DNA from: JADZEJ01 sp964426815
Lineage (GTDB): Bacteria; Patescibacteriota; Patescibacteriia; 2-12-FULL-60-25
Length of the DNA stretch: 64,000 nucleotides
Reading direction: 5' to 3'
Assembly: GCA_964426815.1 (NCBI GenBank)
Contig: CAYRRZ010000002.1
Location: forward strand, 1 to 64,000
The number at the start of each line of letters is the position of its first letter. Positions within the stretch are counted from its first letter, which is position 1. Of this stretch, positions 16,018-24,091 are shown piece after piece. The notes under the pieces are model-generated. The model searched no databases, was not told the DNA's origin, and saw nothing but the letters and a program-made list of their open reading frames with translations. The position numbers and the translations under genes are program-made.

Positions 16018-16917
16018 ATGGACGCTCTTCACGTCAATCACGTTAATAAACAATTCAATCAAAAGAAAGGCGAGCCCTTAATCGCGGTCAATGATGTTTC
16101 AATGACGGTAGAGGAGGGGAAGATACACGGTCTTCTCGGACCAAACGGTGCCGGAAAATCAACCTTGATCAGCATGATCAGCGGTTCGGCACTTCCAAGC
16201 TCAGGCAACATTTCTATCTTTGGAAAAGACGTGCAAACCCATACCGATCAAGCCAAACAATTACTCGGTATTGTCCCGCAAGAAATCGTGGTTGAAATGG
16301 CGTTTACCGTTCGTGAAGTGCTGTATTATTTTTCGGGCATGTATGGTGTCTCGATTGCAGAACGGAATAAGCGCATCCCAGAAGTTCTCGAAGCGCTGGG
16401 CTTATCAGACAAAATGAATGAACGCGCTCGTGGCTTATCCGGCGGGATGAAGCGCCGCCTCATGATTGCGAAAGCCATTATTCATAAACCAAAACTGTTG
16501 ATCCTAGATGAACCAACAGCCGGTGTCGACGTTGCTTTGCGTCAACGTATCTGGGATTTGGCACGTGAATTAAACAAACAGGGGACAACCATTGTCTTTA
16601 CCACCCATTATCTTGAAGAGGCAGAGCAATTATGCGAACGCATCACCGTTTTAAATCATGGCAAAGTGATCAAAGATGGTGACCTCAAAGTCATTCAACA
16701 AGAATTTTCAAAGAACATGATTCGCTTTGAGTTATTTGATCGAAACGCAAAGCATCTCGAAGGCGTACGCCCCGTCGGTGTTGCCTTTGAATATCCAATG
16801 AAAGACTTGCGCACAGATTTAGATCGTATCGCTGATTTTTACCAAGGAAATCTCAAGTCCGTACGAAGTGAAGCCGCTTCGCTTGAAGAAATCTTCCTTA
16901 ATCTCACCTCAAAATAA
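16018..16917 (+). CDS. ABC-2 type exporter ATP-binding protein
   Basis: A 299-residue ABC ATPase with Walker A GPNGAGKST (41-49), Q-loop, ABC signature LSGGMKRR (about 140-147), Walker B KLLILDEPTAGVD (about 161-173) and the H-loop in FTTHYLEEAEQ. The C-terminal 75 residues form a DrrA/CcmA-like regulatory extension. It pairs with the permease gene 4 bases downstream to form an ABC-2 exporter for an unknown lipid, polysaccharide or drug. The start ATG has no ribosome site. Confidence 0.95.
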   Translation: MDALHVNHVNKQFNQKKGEPLIAVNDVSMTVEEGKIHGLLGPNGAGKSTLISMISGSALPSSGNISIFGKDVQTHTDQAKQLLGIVPQEIVVEMAFTVREVLYYFSGMYGVSIAERNKRIPEVLEALGLSDKMNERARGLSGGMKRRLMIAKAIIHKPKLLILDEPTAGVDVALRQRIWDLARELNKQGTTIVFTTHYLEEAEQLCERITVLNHGKVIKDGDLKVIQQEFSKNMIRFELFDRNAKHLEGVRPVGVAFEYPMKDLRTDLDRIADFYQGNLKSVRSEAASLEEIFLNLTSK

Positions 16918-16921
16918 AACT

Positions 16922-17677
16922 ATGAGCATCGCTCCACACATCTTTTCGCTCTATGGCCGTGAGGTCATGCGTTTTCGCAAGCTTTGGTTGGATACGGTAT
17001 TTTCTCCGATCATCTCCATCATCTTATATTTAGCCGTTTTTGGTATCGTCGTCGGTTCGCGCATGGTAGGGGAAGTCAACTTCTTAAGCTTTATCTATAC
17101 CGGCTTGCTCTGCATGCTCATGGTGAATTCGAGTTTTGCTAACCCGTCTTTTGCTTTGATCATTTCAAAAAATGTTGGAACTATTGCGGATTTACAAGTC
17201 GTTCCAATCCCGGCCTGGGGAATTGGTATTGCCTATGCCGGCGCTGCATTAACACGTGCCATCGCCACCCTCGCTTTTACCGCCCTCTTAACCATTTGGT
17301 TTATTCCACTTGGTCCCGTTCATAGCTGGCCGATTGCGGTCCTCGCAGCCATCTTAACCGGCCTAGAATTTGGCATGCTCGGTGTGACCTTTGGCATGTG
17401 GGCCAAAAATTTTGAAGCCCTGACCTTTATCACGACCTTTATCATGCAACCCATGATTTTCTTGGCTGGCGTCTTCTTTCCGATCAATACCTTGCCCGGC
17501 ATTTGGAGCACCATTGGTCTATTCAATCCGCTTCATCACAATATCAATTTGTTTCGTTATGGAATGACAGGGTATATGGACGTTCAACCGCTAACATCCT
17601 TCATCGTAATTTTGAGCATTTGCGTGATCCTCTTCTTCTGGATGCAGGTTCAAACCAAAAAGAGTCTCAAAAATTAA
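16922..17677 (+). CDS. ABC-2 type exporter permease
   Basis: A 251-residue integral membrane protein with about six helices (25-45, 55-76, 103-125, 135-160, 167-190, 222-243). It contains the ABC-2 permease pattern FLAGVFFPINTLPG before the last periplasmic loop, and FNPLHHNINLFRYGMTG. The ATG at 16922 leaves four bases after the ATPase gene; the in-frame ATG 18 codons earlier lies inside that gene. Substrate unknown. It is followed on the other strand by the receiver-domain gene. Confidence 0.9.
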   Translation: MSIAPHIFSLYGREVMRFRKLWLDTVFSPIISIILYLAVFGIVVGSRMVGEVNFLSFIYTGLLCMLMVNSSFANPSFALIISKNVGTIADLQVVPIPAWGIGIAYAGAALTRAIATLAFTALLTIWFIPLGPVHSWPIAVLAAILTGLEFGMLGVTFGMWAKNFEALTFITTFIMQPMIFLAGVFFPINTLPGIWSTIGLFNPLHHNINLFRYGMTGYMDVQPLTSFIVILSICVILFFWMQVQTKKSLKN

Positions 17678-17678
17678 C

Positions 17679-17716
17679 ACAAAAAAGCGCTACCCTTAGT
17701 CCAAGGAATAGCGCGA
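17679..17716 (-). terminator. Terminator of the first receiver-domain gene
   Basis: On the minus strand GCGCTATTCCTT and AAGGGTAGCGC pair and run into TTTTTTGTG, another T6-GT ending. Confidence 0.75.
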
Positions 17717-17720
17717 GTGG

Positions 17721-18104
17721 TTAACCGACACCTATCTTGTCATTGATAATCCGAAGGAGCTCCTTCAAAGCCATGGGCTTTTCAAGAAAGATTTCTTGAA
17801 CAAGTCGACGATCCTGAGTCTCTCCCGTCAAAAACACGATGGGGAGACTCGGACGGAGACGGCGCACGTGTGCAGCCAAGAGGAAACCGTCCATGCGCGG
17901 CATATGGACATCGGTGACGAGACAAGCGATCTCACCTCGCAAGATCGAGGCCTCGTACCGCGTCACCGCATCATGTCCATCGCCCGCGAGCAAACAAGAC
18001 AAACCTGAATTCGTTAGGTATCGCTGGCAAATCTTGCGAGCGCAAGAATCGTCATCGACCACAAGCACCGTTCTCTGCGTAATGACAGGTGTACTGATGT
18101 TCAC
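17721..18104 (-). CDS. Stand-alone response-regulator receiver domain
   Basis: A 127-residue protein that is only a CheY-like receiver domain. The acidic pocket DDD (17-19), phospho-acceptor Asp65 in LVTDVHMPRMDG, the FLTGE switch Thr and the conserved Lys in LEKPM are all present; no output domain follows. It probably relays phosphate or binds a partner. The start is GTG at 18104, chosen because GGAGG lies six to seven bases upstream. It is in the GC-rich class, with a consensus promoter and its own terminator, beside a second lone receiver gene. No histidine kinase is in the window. Confidence 0.85.
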   Translation of the reverse strand: MNISTPVITQRTVLVVDDDSCARKICQRYLTNSGLSCLLAGDGHDAVTRYEASILRGEIACLVTDVHMPRMDGFLLAAHVRRLRPSLPIVFLTGETQDRRLVQEIFLEKPMALKELLRIINDKIGVG

Positions 18105-18134
18105 TACCGACCTCCGATAAAATGGGGTTCAGAG

Positions 18135-18163
18135 GATATACCGATTTTCTTCATTTTTGTCAA
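18135..18163 (-). promoter_or_regulatory. Consensus promoter of the first receiver-domain gene
   Basis: On the minus strand, TTGACA (18163-18158), 17 bases, TATATC (18140-18135). It begins about a dozen bases after the T-run of the previous unit's terminator. Confidence 0.85.
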
Positions 18164-18170
18164 GTATAAG

Positions 18171-18632
18171 CTATACAAAAAAGCCGTCACAAGCGTGACG
18201 GCCGAGGACTAAACCTTCCGAATCTCCTTGGGGAGAACCCGGCGGAGGGGGAATGGTAGGAACGGGCTTAATAAGCCCGAGGATCTCCCGACTCAATTTT
18301 TGAGGCGAAACAGGCTTTACAAATACCCTCTCGCCCTGCAAACGAGGATCACCTGCAGAACCAGTCAGGAAAACAATCGGACAAGCGGTTTGGGGATACC
18401 TCGTACGCAACTCACGGGCAAATGTCGGCCCGTCCATGAGCTTCATCGAAACATCGCTCACCACGACTTCGATCTCACCACGACTGAATCGATCACCGTG
18501 CGTGTCGAGAGCGTCTTGGCCATTACATGCGGTCAATACGCTGTACCCCAATCGGCTAAGAGCCTTTTGAAACGCTTTCACATGTTGTTCATCATCGTCG
18601 ATAAACAACAAAATGGGCAATGGAATGTGCAT
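18171..18632 (-). CDS. Second stand-alone receiver domain, probable frameshift near its end
   Basis: A 153-codon frame with a CheY-like receiver: acidic DDD (12-14), Asp60 in VVVSDVSMKLMDG, FLTGS, and the conserved Lys in VFVKPVS. The C-terminal tail reads through its own terminator and uses a TAG after the T-run. If the four-G run at 18230-18233 were three, the protein would end SPKEIRKV and stop at 18209, before the hairpin; a homopolymer error or true frameshift is therefore likely. ATG follows AGGAGA. It has its own promoter, so the two receiver genes are separate units on one strand. Confidence 0.75.
   Translation of the reverse strand: MHIPLPILLFIDDDEQHVKAFQKALSRLGYSVLTACNGQDALDTHGDRFSRGEIEVVVSDVSMKLMDGPTFARELRTRYPQTACPIVFLTGSAGDPRLQGERVFVKPVSPQKLSREILGLIKPVPTIPPPPGSPQGDSEGLVLGRHACDGFFV
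18177..18202 (-). terminator. Terminator of the second receiver gene
   Basis: GCCGTCAC and GTGACGGC pair around a four-base loop, followed on the minus strand by TTTTTTGTATAG. The hairpin lies inside the reading frame as sequenced. Confidence 0.85.
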
Positions 18633-18659
18633 GGTCTTTCTCCTTGTTTGAGCCTAATA

Positions 18660-18701
18660 GGTCTACCAGCATTCAATCAAATTGTCAATCAATGTTATCC
18701 T
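18660..18701. promoter_or_regulatory. Divergent promoters: receiver gene (-) and MazG-like gene (+)
   Basis: Minus strand: TTGACA (18688-18683), 17 bases, TAGACC (18665-18660). Plus strand: TATCCT (18696-18701) eight bases before the ATG at 18710, a leaderless start. The two promoters overlap within 42 bases and exemplify the two promoter styles of this genome. Confidence 0.7.
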
Positions 18702-18709
18702 ACAAACCT

Positions 18710-19039
18710 ATGCAATTCACCGAATACCAAGAACAATCTCGCGCAACAGCCATCTATCCAAATATTGGACAAAATTTTATCTATCCAGCTCTTGGCCTAT
18801 GCGGTGAATCTGGCGAAGTTGCCGAAAAAATTAAAAAAATCATCCGTGATGGCAATCACCAAGTGACGGATGAAAAACGCCAAGAAATCGCTAAAGAATT
18901 AGGCGATGTCCTGTGGTATCTCTCGCAACTTTCAACCGAGTTCAATTTATCTTTAGATGACATTGCCAAAGGAAATATTGAAAAACTTCAAAAACGTAAA
19001 CAAGAGGGGACATTGCACGGAAACGGCGATAACCGCTAA
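18710..19039 (+). CDS. MazG-like NTP pyrophosphohydrolase
   Basis: A 109-residue all-alpha protein of the MazG superfamily. GLCGESGEVAEKIKKIIRD (about 30-48) and then RQEIAKELGDVLWYLSQLS (about 57-75) give the EExxE...ExxD metal-binding residues that hydrolyse nucleoside triphosphates to monophosphate and pyrophosphate. Its likely task is pool sanitation or a signalling function. The ATG at 18710 is fixed by the leaderless -10 box; the longer in-frame extension overlaps the receiver gene and is rejected. The SIMPL gene follows after 12 bases. Confidence 0.9.
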   Translation: MQFTEYQEQSRATAIYPNIGQNFIYPALGLCGESGEVAEKIKKIIRDGNHQVTDEKRQEIAKELGDVLWYLSQLSTEFNLSLDDIAKGNIEKLQKRKQEGTLHGNGDNR

Positions 19040-19051
19040 ACTACATTCATT

Positions 19052-19816
19052 ATGGACACACAAAAAATCCCTGGCGGTCAATTTACCATTCCTGCCCTCA
19101 TTCTTGGTCTTTGTTTTATGGGCGGTACAGCCTATGCCGCAAAAACGGCCTATCGCATGAAATCGCTTTCAAACAATATTAGCGTGACCGGCTCTGCCGA
19201 ACGTATTTTGAAATCCGATGTCGCAAAATGGTCAGCCAGCTTTAACCGAACTGTCGGCGCTGACGGTCTAAAACAAGGCTATAGCGACATGAAGCGCGAC
19301 TGGGAAACGGTTCAAGGCTTCTTGAAGAATAGCGGCTTAGAAGAAAAAACTATTAGCCAGATGCCGATCACGGTTTCTCAAAACACGGAGTGTGTCGCCG
19401 CTGGTCCAGACCAACCTTGCGCAACGACTCGTTTGGCGGGCTACACCTTGCGTCAATCCTTTGGTGTTGAATCGAATGATGTCGATAAGGTAACAGCCGT
19501 CGCACAACAAGCCGGCGCAAAATTAGCTGATGCGAATATCGTCCTCGAAGGAAGCTCTCCAGAATTCTATTACAGCAAACTCGCAGATTTAAAACTCGAA
19601 ATGCTTGCTGAAGCTACCAAGAGTGCAACTCAACGCGCCAATCAAATCATTACCAATAGCGGTGCGCAATTAGGCAATGTGGTTGAAGCAGGTATGGGCG
19701 TTTTTCAAATCACCGCCGTGAATTCGACCGAAATTTCAGACTACGGCTCGTATGACACCTCTTCGATTGATAAAAAAGTAACGGCCATTGTTCGCGCTTC
19801 GTATACCATCAAATAA
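19052..19816 (+). CDS. SIMPL (DUF541) domain envelope protein
   Basis: A 254-residue protein with one N-terminal helix (about 11-30) that is either a signal anchor or signal peptide. The exported part is a SIMPL domain: ISVTGSAERILKSDVAKWSASF (about 43-64), TISQMPITVSQN, and a late GAQLGNVVEAGMGVFQITAVN (about 204-224). Two cysteines (about 117 and 126) in the middle could form a disulfide. Members bind or signal in the envelope, with no known catalysis. It is followed by the cupredoxin-like lipoprotein after one base, indicating an operon. Confidence 0.85.
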   Translation: MDTQKIPGGQFTIPALILGLCFMGGTAYAAKTAYRMKSLSNNISVTGSAERILKSDVAKWSASFNRTVGADGLKQGYSDMKRDWETVQGFLKNSGLEEKTISQMPITVSQNTECVAAGPDQPCATTRLAGYTLRQSFGVESNDVDKVTAVAQQAGAKLADANIVLEGSSPEFYYSKLADLKLEMLAEATKSATQRANQIITNSGAQLGNVVEAGMGVFQITAVNSTEISDYGSYDTSSIDKKVTAIVRASYTIK

Positions 19817-19817
19817 T

Positions 19818-20333
19818 ATGAAAAAACTTTTTGCAACGGGGAGCCTCATCCTGTTCGCCGCCATGGGTGGTGGTTGTGCCAAACAATCAGAAGCCCCAGC
19901 CCCTCAGGCACAGGTACCAGCGCCTCAGGCTGAAAAACCAGCTGCCGAAGCTCCAAAGCCAAGCGCAGATGCTGCAAAGCCAGGAACAACCTCTGGAACC
20001 GGAACGACAACGGCACCGGCAGCAAAGCCCATTGCCAAGCCAACACCAAAACCAGCCACCAAGCCGACACCAGCCTATCAAGTCGTAAACATCACCACCG
20101 AAGGCATGTCGCCTAGAATCATCGCTGTATTTGAAGGTGATGGCGTTACCTGGATCAATAAAGATCGATCGGGACATGCCGTACGTTCTGATAATGCCTT
20201 ATTGTGGGACTCAGGCAATATTCCAGCCGGAGGAAAATACAGCCATGTTTTTCCATCTGCCGGAACCTATGCCTATAGCGATGGAACTAATCAAGCCAAA
20301 GGAACCGTCGTCGTAAACGCAAGACCAAAATAA
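19818..20333 (+). CDS. Cupredoxin-like lipoprotein lacking copper ligands
   Basis: A 171-residue lipoprotein. The signal peptide ends LFAAMGGGC, giving a lipidated Cys at about 20, then a long Ala/Pro/Lys-rich linker (about 25-90). The C-terminal domain has cupredoxin strands (VVNITTEGMSPRIIAVFEGDGVTWINKDRSGHAVRSD), but the loop that normally supplies Cys, His and Met reads GTYAYSDGTNQAKGTVVV, so only one possible His remains. Copper binding is therefore doubtful. ATG is at 19818, with the in-frame upstream extension inside the SIMPL gene. Confidence 0.75.
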   Translation: MKKLFATGSLILFAAMGGGCAKQSEAPAPQAQVPAPQAEKPAAEAPKPSADAAKPGTTSGTGTTTAPAAKPIAKPTPKPATKPTPAYQVVNITTEGMSPRIIAVFEGDGVTWINKDRSGHAVRSDNALLWDSGNIPAGGKYSHVFPSAGTYAYSDGTNQAKGTVVVNARPK

Positions 20334-20349
20334 AACAGTTAGAACATAT

Positions 20350-20376
20350 AAAAAATCCCCAAACGGGGATTTTTTA
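20350..20376. terminator. Bidirectional terminator between cupredoxin-like and DoxX genes
   Basis: AATCCCC and GGGGATT pair around AAAC, bordered by A-run and T-run. Confidence 0.8.
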
Positions 20377-20390
20377 TATGAAATGAAAAC

Positions 20391-20915
20391 TTACGCCTTC
20401 TTTTCACCTTCACCCTTACACGAACCACCTTTGCATGAACCAGCCTTGCACTTTGCACCCATACCCATGCATTTTGCACCGATTCCCATCTTTGCCATGA
20501 GCGAGTACTTACCTGGACCCATCAAAGCAACGGACACGGCCATTGCGAGCAAGGCCAAATCAACTTCACCAGCTGGGAAGCCAAATTTCTTGACCATACC
20601 AAAGGCAACCAACATCACGATAGCGATAAACCAACCAACGATATTAGTAAAAACACCTAAGAGCATTGCGATACCTCCCAAAAATTCCGTCAAAGCTGCC
20701 GCATAGGCAAACAAAGCTGGCATTGGAAAGCCCAACTTACCAACCATGCCCGTAAACATCTCCATTCCAGGAGCCAATCCAAACAACTTGCCATATCCGT
20801 GGCTAATAAACACAACCGCTAAAACCAAACGGAGTAAGAGCAAGGCGACATCTTTGCCAGATGAATGGCAGCAATGCGTTTTGCAAGACTCATTCGAACA
20901 GGTGTTTCCCATCAT
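20391..20915 (-). CDS. DoxX family membrane protein with Cys-rich tails
   Basis: About 174 residues. Four helices (about 24-45, 57-76, 79-101, 106-128) with the DoxX motifs LRLVLAVVFISHGYGKLFG and LTEFLGGIAMLLGVFTNIVG. Unusually both ends are cysteine-rich: CSNESCKTHCC near the start and KCMGMGAKCKAGSCKGGSCKG at the end. Such clusters suggest soft-metal binding or redox relay, which I infer only from composition. ATG at 20915 or 20912 is chosen because the further upstream start lies inside the next gene. It follows the NDH-2-like gene on the same strand. Confidence 0.75.
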   Translation of the reverse strand: MMGNTCSNESCKTHCCHSSGKDVALLLLRLVLAVVFISHGYGKLFGLAPGMEMFTGMVGKLGFPMPALFAYAAALTEFLGGIAMLLGVFTNIVGWFIAIVMLVAFGMVKKFGFPAGEVDLALLAMAVSVALMGPGKYSLMAKMGIGAKCMGMGAKCKAGSCKGGSCKGEGEKKA

Positions 20916-20971
20916 AGATAAAAGGGGACTTTGAATAACAGTGAATAAGATACGAACAGCGTACCTGAAAA

Positions 20972-22129
20972 TCAGGCCATTTGCCACAACATCACCCGAT
21001 AAAACAATTTACGTACTTTTCCTACCCATGAACCAGGCAATCCAAACAAGCGAAAATCAGCATAGCCATTTTGACCCATGACGAGCAAAGTTCCTTTAGA
21101 AAAATAGGTAAACGCCTTCAAATCCTGGCGCGCGGTTAAGGTACGCCATATATTTTCAGCCATGACCTGAGCCATCAAGCGAGCCGTCTGCGCATTTTTT
21201 GGAACCATCACCTTCTGATAACTCGCGGAGACGATATCGCCAGCCGCAAACACATCATCAGCAATACGAAGAAAGGCGTCGACATTCAACCAAGGACCAG
21301 TTTTTGGAAACTCTGAATCAACGGCAACCACATTTGGCGCCAAACCAGCCGACCATAAGATACACGAGGCATCAAACCGCGATCCATTTGCACAGGAAAT
21401 AGATGTCTCTGTGACTTCTGAGACGGGCACGCCACAATGAACCACAAAACCACGACGCTCACATTCAGCCAAGGCAAAAGAGACCATACGCATCGGAAAA
21501 CCCGGCAGAATCTGGGTCGCTGCTTGGAATAGATGGAATCGCATGTCTGAACGTAAGGTTGGCATCTGAACCGCCGTCTCATAGGCAATGTCCTGAATCG
21601 AACACAATGCTTCAATGCCCGTTGCACCAGCCCCAACAACACAAAAAGAAAGCAAAGCTTGCCGTTTAGTTAGATCCTCCGTCGCCATCGCTTCTTTAAC
21701 CGCCCATTCAATTCGACTACGTAAGCGAGCCGCATCCTTCAAGGTCTTCAATGGAAGCGCCGACTGTTCGGCTGAAGTGTTTCCGTAGTAATTCGTGGTC
21801 GCCCCAGGAGCAACCGCTAAAATGTCATACGATAATTCTTGCTCGCCATCTGCTGTTTCAACCGTTGCCTTATGCTCCGCTCGACGAATGCGCGAAACTC
21901 GACCCTGCATAAACCGAAACCCATGCTTCTGCGCGGCTTCAGCTAATGGAATCGAAATATCTTCAGACTTCATATCACCCTGAAGCACATCGATTAAAAG
22001 GGGAGCGAACAAAAAATGATCCTTCGGATCGACCAAAGTAATTTGAATCGAACCCTTTGAGCGAGCCGCAAGATTTTTAGCCGTAAGATATCCAGCAAAT
22101 CCAGCGCCAATAATGAGAACGTGTTTCAT
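20972..22129 (-). CDS. NDH-2-like NAD(P)H:FAD oxidoreductase
   Basis: A 385-residue two-dinucleotide-fold flavoprotein: FAD fold LIIGAGFAGYLTAKNL (4-19), NAD(P) fold FCVVGAGATGIEAL (about 166-179), and the second FAD motif DDVFAAGDIV (about 290-299). This is the type II NADH dehydrogenase / sulfide-quinone reductase fold, transferring electrons from NAD(P)H to quinone or another acceptor; which acceptor is not seen. The short C-terminal amphipathic region (PGSWVGKVRKLFYRVMLWQM) could bind the membrane. It lies between a thioredoxin lipoprotein gene (0-base spacing) and DoxX, suggesting a redox operon. Confidence 0.85.
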   Translation of the reverse strand: MKHVLIIGAGFAGYLTAKNLAARSKGSIQITLVDPKDHFLFAPLLIDVLQGDMKSEDISIPLAEAAQKHGFRFMQGRVSRIRRAEHKATVETADGEQELSYDILAVAPGATTNYYGNTSAEQSALPLKTLKDAARLRSRIEWAVKEAMATEDLTKRQALLSFCVVGAGATGIEALCSIQDIAYETAVQMPTLRSDMRFHLFQAATQILPGFPMRMVSFALAECERRGFVVHCGVPVSEVTETSISCANGSRFDASCILWSAGLAPNVVAVDSEFPKTGPWLNVDAFLRIADDVFAAGDIVSASYQKVMVPKNAQTARLMAQVMAENIWRTLTARQDLKAFTYFSKGTLLVMGQNGYADFRLFGLPGSWVGKVRKLFYRVMLWQMA

Positions 22130-22651
22130 TTATTTTGCTTTAGCCAAAAATAAACGAACTTGTTCGGTCGTCATCGGCCCAACAGAACGAGCAAGCTCTT
22201 TCCCGTCCTTTCCAAGGAGAACAAAAGTATGTTGTGAAGAGATGCCAAATGCCTTTGCAAAGGCTTTTTCCGCATCCGTTGTCTGTGAATCCGCATAATG
22301 AACGCGATATGTATTCACCCCGATATCTTCAACTTGTTTGGCGTATACATCTTCAATAATTGGATCCTGCTTTTGACAAAACGGACACCAAGAAGCGTAA
22401 AAGAACAGCAGAACCGGCTTACCTGATGCAATATCGGTACTATAGGTTTCTTTTACAAAAGGAGCGTATCGCGAAATACCTTGTTTTTCTTTTTCTGGCT
22501 CATCTTTTTTCATTGGCTGCTCATTGGTTGTTGGAGCCGTTTGAACCGTTGGGGATGACTCAACGGGCACTGATGAAACCGAAGGTGCGCATCCTGCACC
22601 CAAAAAACTCATGGCTGCAACAAAAGAAAAAACAAACTTGATGCTCCGCAT
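22130..22651 (-). CDS. Thioredoxin-fold lipoprotein
   Basis: A 173-residue lipoprotein. The signal peptide ends FLGAGC, giving a lipidated Cys at about 21, followed by a Ser/Pro/Thr linker (22-60). The domain has LLFFYASWCPFCQKQDPIIEDVY, a WCPFC active site at about 89-93, and a cis-proline region STHTFV-like SQHTFVLLGKDGKE. It should catalyse thiol-disulfide exchange outside the membrane. The start ATG at 22651 precedes the signal peptide; the longer frame has no support. It is the first gene of the redox group on this strand. Confidence 0.85.
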   Translation of the reverse strand: MRSIKFVFSFVAAMSFLGAGCAPSVSSVPVESSPTVQTAPTTNEQPMKKDEPEKEKQGISRYAPFVKETYSTDIASGKPVLLFFYASWCPFCQKQDPIIEDVYAKQVEDIGVNTYRVHYADSQTTDAEKAFAKAFGISSQHTFVLLGKDGKELARSVGPMTTEQVRLFLAKAK

Positions 22652-22736
22652 ATAATTCCGAGCGAATGGTAAATAAGTAAAATGACACCAATGTGTAAGA
22701 CAAGGCCCAGTATAACATGCTACACTTAGCAAAGTT

Positions 22737-24086
22737 ATGCGCATTACTTTTCTTGGAGCGACTCGTGAAGTGACCGGTTCTTGTTATCTGGTAGAGACTG
22801 ATCGCGCCCGCATCCTGATTGATTGCGGCATGTTCCAAGGCAGCGCTTTTGCCGATGCCAAAAACTTCAAAGATTTTGCCTTTGATGCCAAAACCATTGA
22901 TGCCGTTTTTGTAACCCATGCGCACTTAGACCACGTTGGTCGTTTACCGAAGCTGGTAAAGCAAGGTTTCAAAGGAAAAGTCTATCTCACTCCGCCAACC
23001 GCCAAGCTTGCCAAGCTCGTTATCGAAGATGCGGAACAAATCATGAAGGAAGACGAAAAACGCCAACTTCGTCCACGCCTCTATGATGAAGATGACGTTG
23101 CCCAAGCGGTACGAACATTCTCCCCGACAAATTACGGCAAAAAAATCACGATTGGAGATCTATCCATTCGTTTTCGTGATGCAGGTCATATTTTAGGCAG
23201 TTCTTTTGTCGAAATCGAACAAGCGGGTGGGGGACGAGTCGCCTTTAGTGGCGATCTTGGGAATACCAATGACCCAATTCTCAAACCAACCGCACAGCTT
23301 GCCGAACAAGATGCGGTGATCATGGAATCAACCTATGGCAATCGCCTGCATGAACACATCGATTCAAATGGAAGCGAAATGCGTGATGCCTTGGTCCGTA
23401 CCATAAAGCGCGGAGGAGTTCTTTTGATTCCAGCTTTTGCCATTGAACGTACTCAGTTCTTGCTCTATGAGTTAAACCACTTGGTCGAGAACCGCTTGAT
23501 TCCAAGTGTCGAAATTTTCTTGGACAGTCCAATGGCCATTAAGGCTTCAAGTATTTTTCAAGAATATCCAGACTACTACAATCAAGAAGCCCTGCGTCTC
23601 GTTTCAAGTGGTGATGATTTGTTCAGTTTTCCAGGTCTTCACAAAACCCTCAGTCGCGATGAATCAAAAATGATTAATGATGCGCCAAAGCCAAAAGTTA
23701 TTTTGGCCGGCTCAGGCATGATGAATGCCGGACGCATCCTGCATCATCTCGTACGCTATCTTGGCGATAAAAAAACAACCGTTTTAATTGTGGGCTACCA
23801 AGCACAAGGTACCCTCGGACGAAAACTCTATTCCGGCGAAAGACAGGTGACGGTTTTATCCGAACGCATCAATGTCCAAGCAGAAATCATTTCGATTGGC
23901 GCATATAGCGCTCATGCCGATCAACGCCAACTGATCAAATGGATAGAAAGCGCTGAAAGACCACCAAGCCATGTCTATTGCACCCATGGCGAAGAAGCCG
24001 CCTCAGCTGCACTCGCTTCGCGTCTAACCGAAGAAACCGGCATCCCCGCCGATGTACCACGTCCGGGTGACACCATAACCATCTAA
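22737..24086 (+). CDS. Metallo-beta-lactamase fold, beta-CASP RNA-processing-type protein
   Basis: A 449-residue protein with the zinc motif THAHLDHVGR (about 59-68), a further His in RDAGHILGSS (about 145), Asp in FSGDLG (about 166-171), then the beta-CASP domain and LAGSGMMNAGRILHHL and SAHADQRQL near the end. This is the CPSF/YsH1-type nuclease family that cleaves RNA; a role in RNA maturation or decay is likely. TACACT lies ten bases before the ATG. The EamA gene follows after five bases. Confidence 0.92.
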   Translation: MRITFLGATREVTGSCYLVETDRARILIDCGMFQGSAFADAKNFKDFAFDAKTIDAVFVTHAHLDHVGRLPKLVKQGFKGKVYLTPPTAKLAKLVIEDAEQIMKEDEKRQLRPRLYDEDDVAQAVRTFSPTNYGKKITIGDLSIRFRDAGHILGSSFVEIEQAGGGRVAFSGDLGNTNDPILKPTAQLAEQDAVIMESTYGNRLHEHIDSNGSEMRDALVRTIKRGGVLLIPAFAIERTQFLLYELNHLVENRLIPSVEIFLDSPMAIKASSIFQEYPDYYNQEALRLVSSGDDLFSFPGLHKTLSRDESKMINDAPKPKVILAGSGMMNAGRILHHLVRYLGDKKTTVLIVGYQAQGTLGRKLYSGERQVTVLSERINVQAEIISIGAYSAHADQRQLIKWIESAERPPSHVYCTHGEEAASAALASRLTEETGIPADVPRPGDTITI

Positions 24087-24091
24087 GCTGT

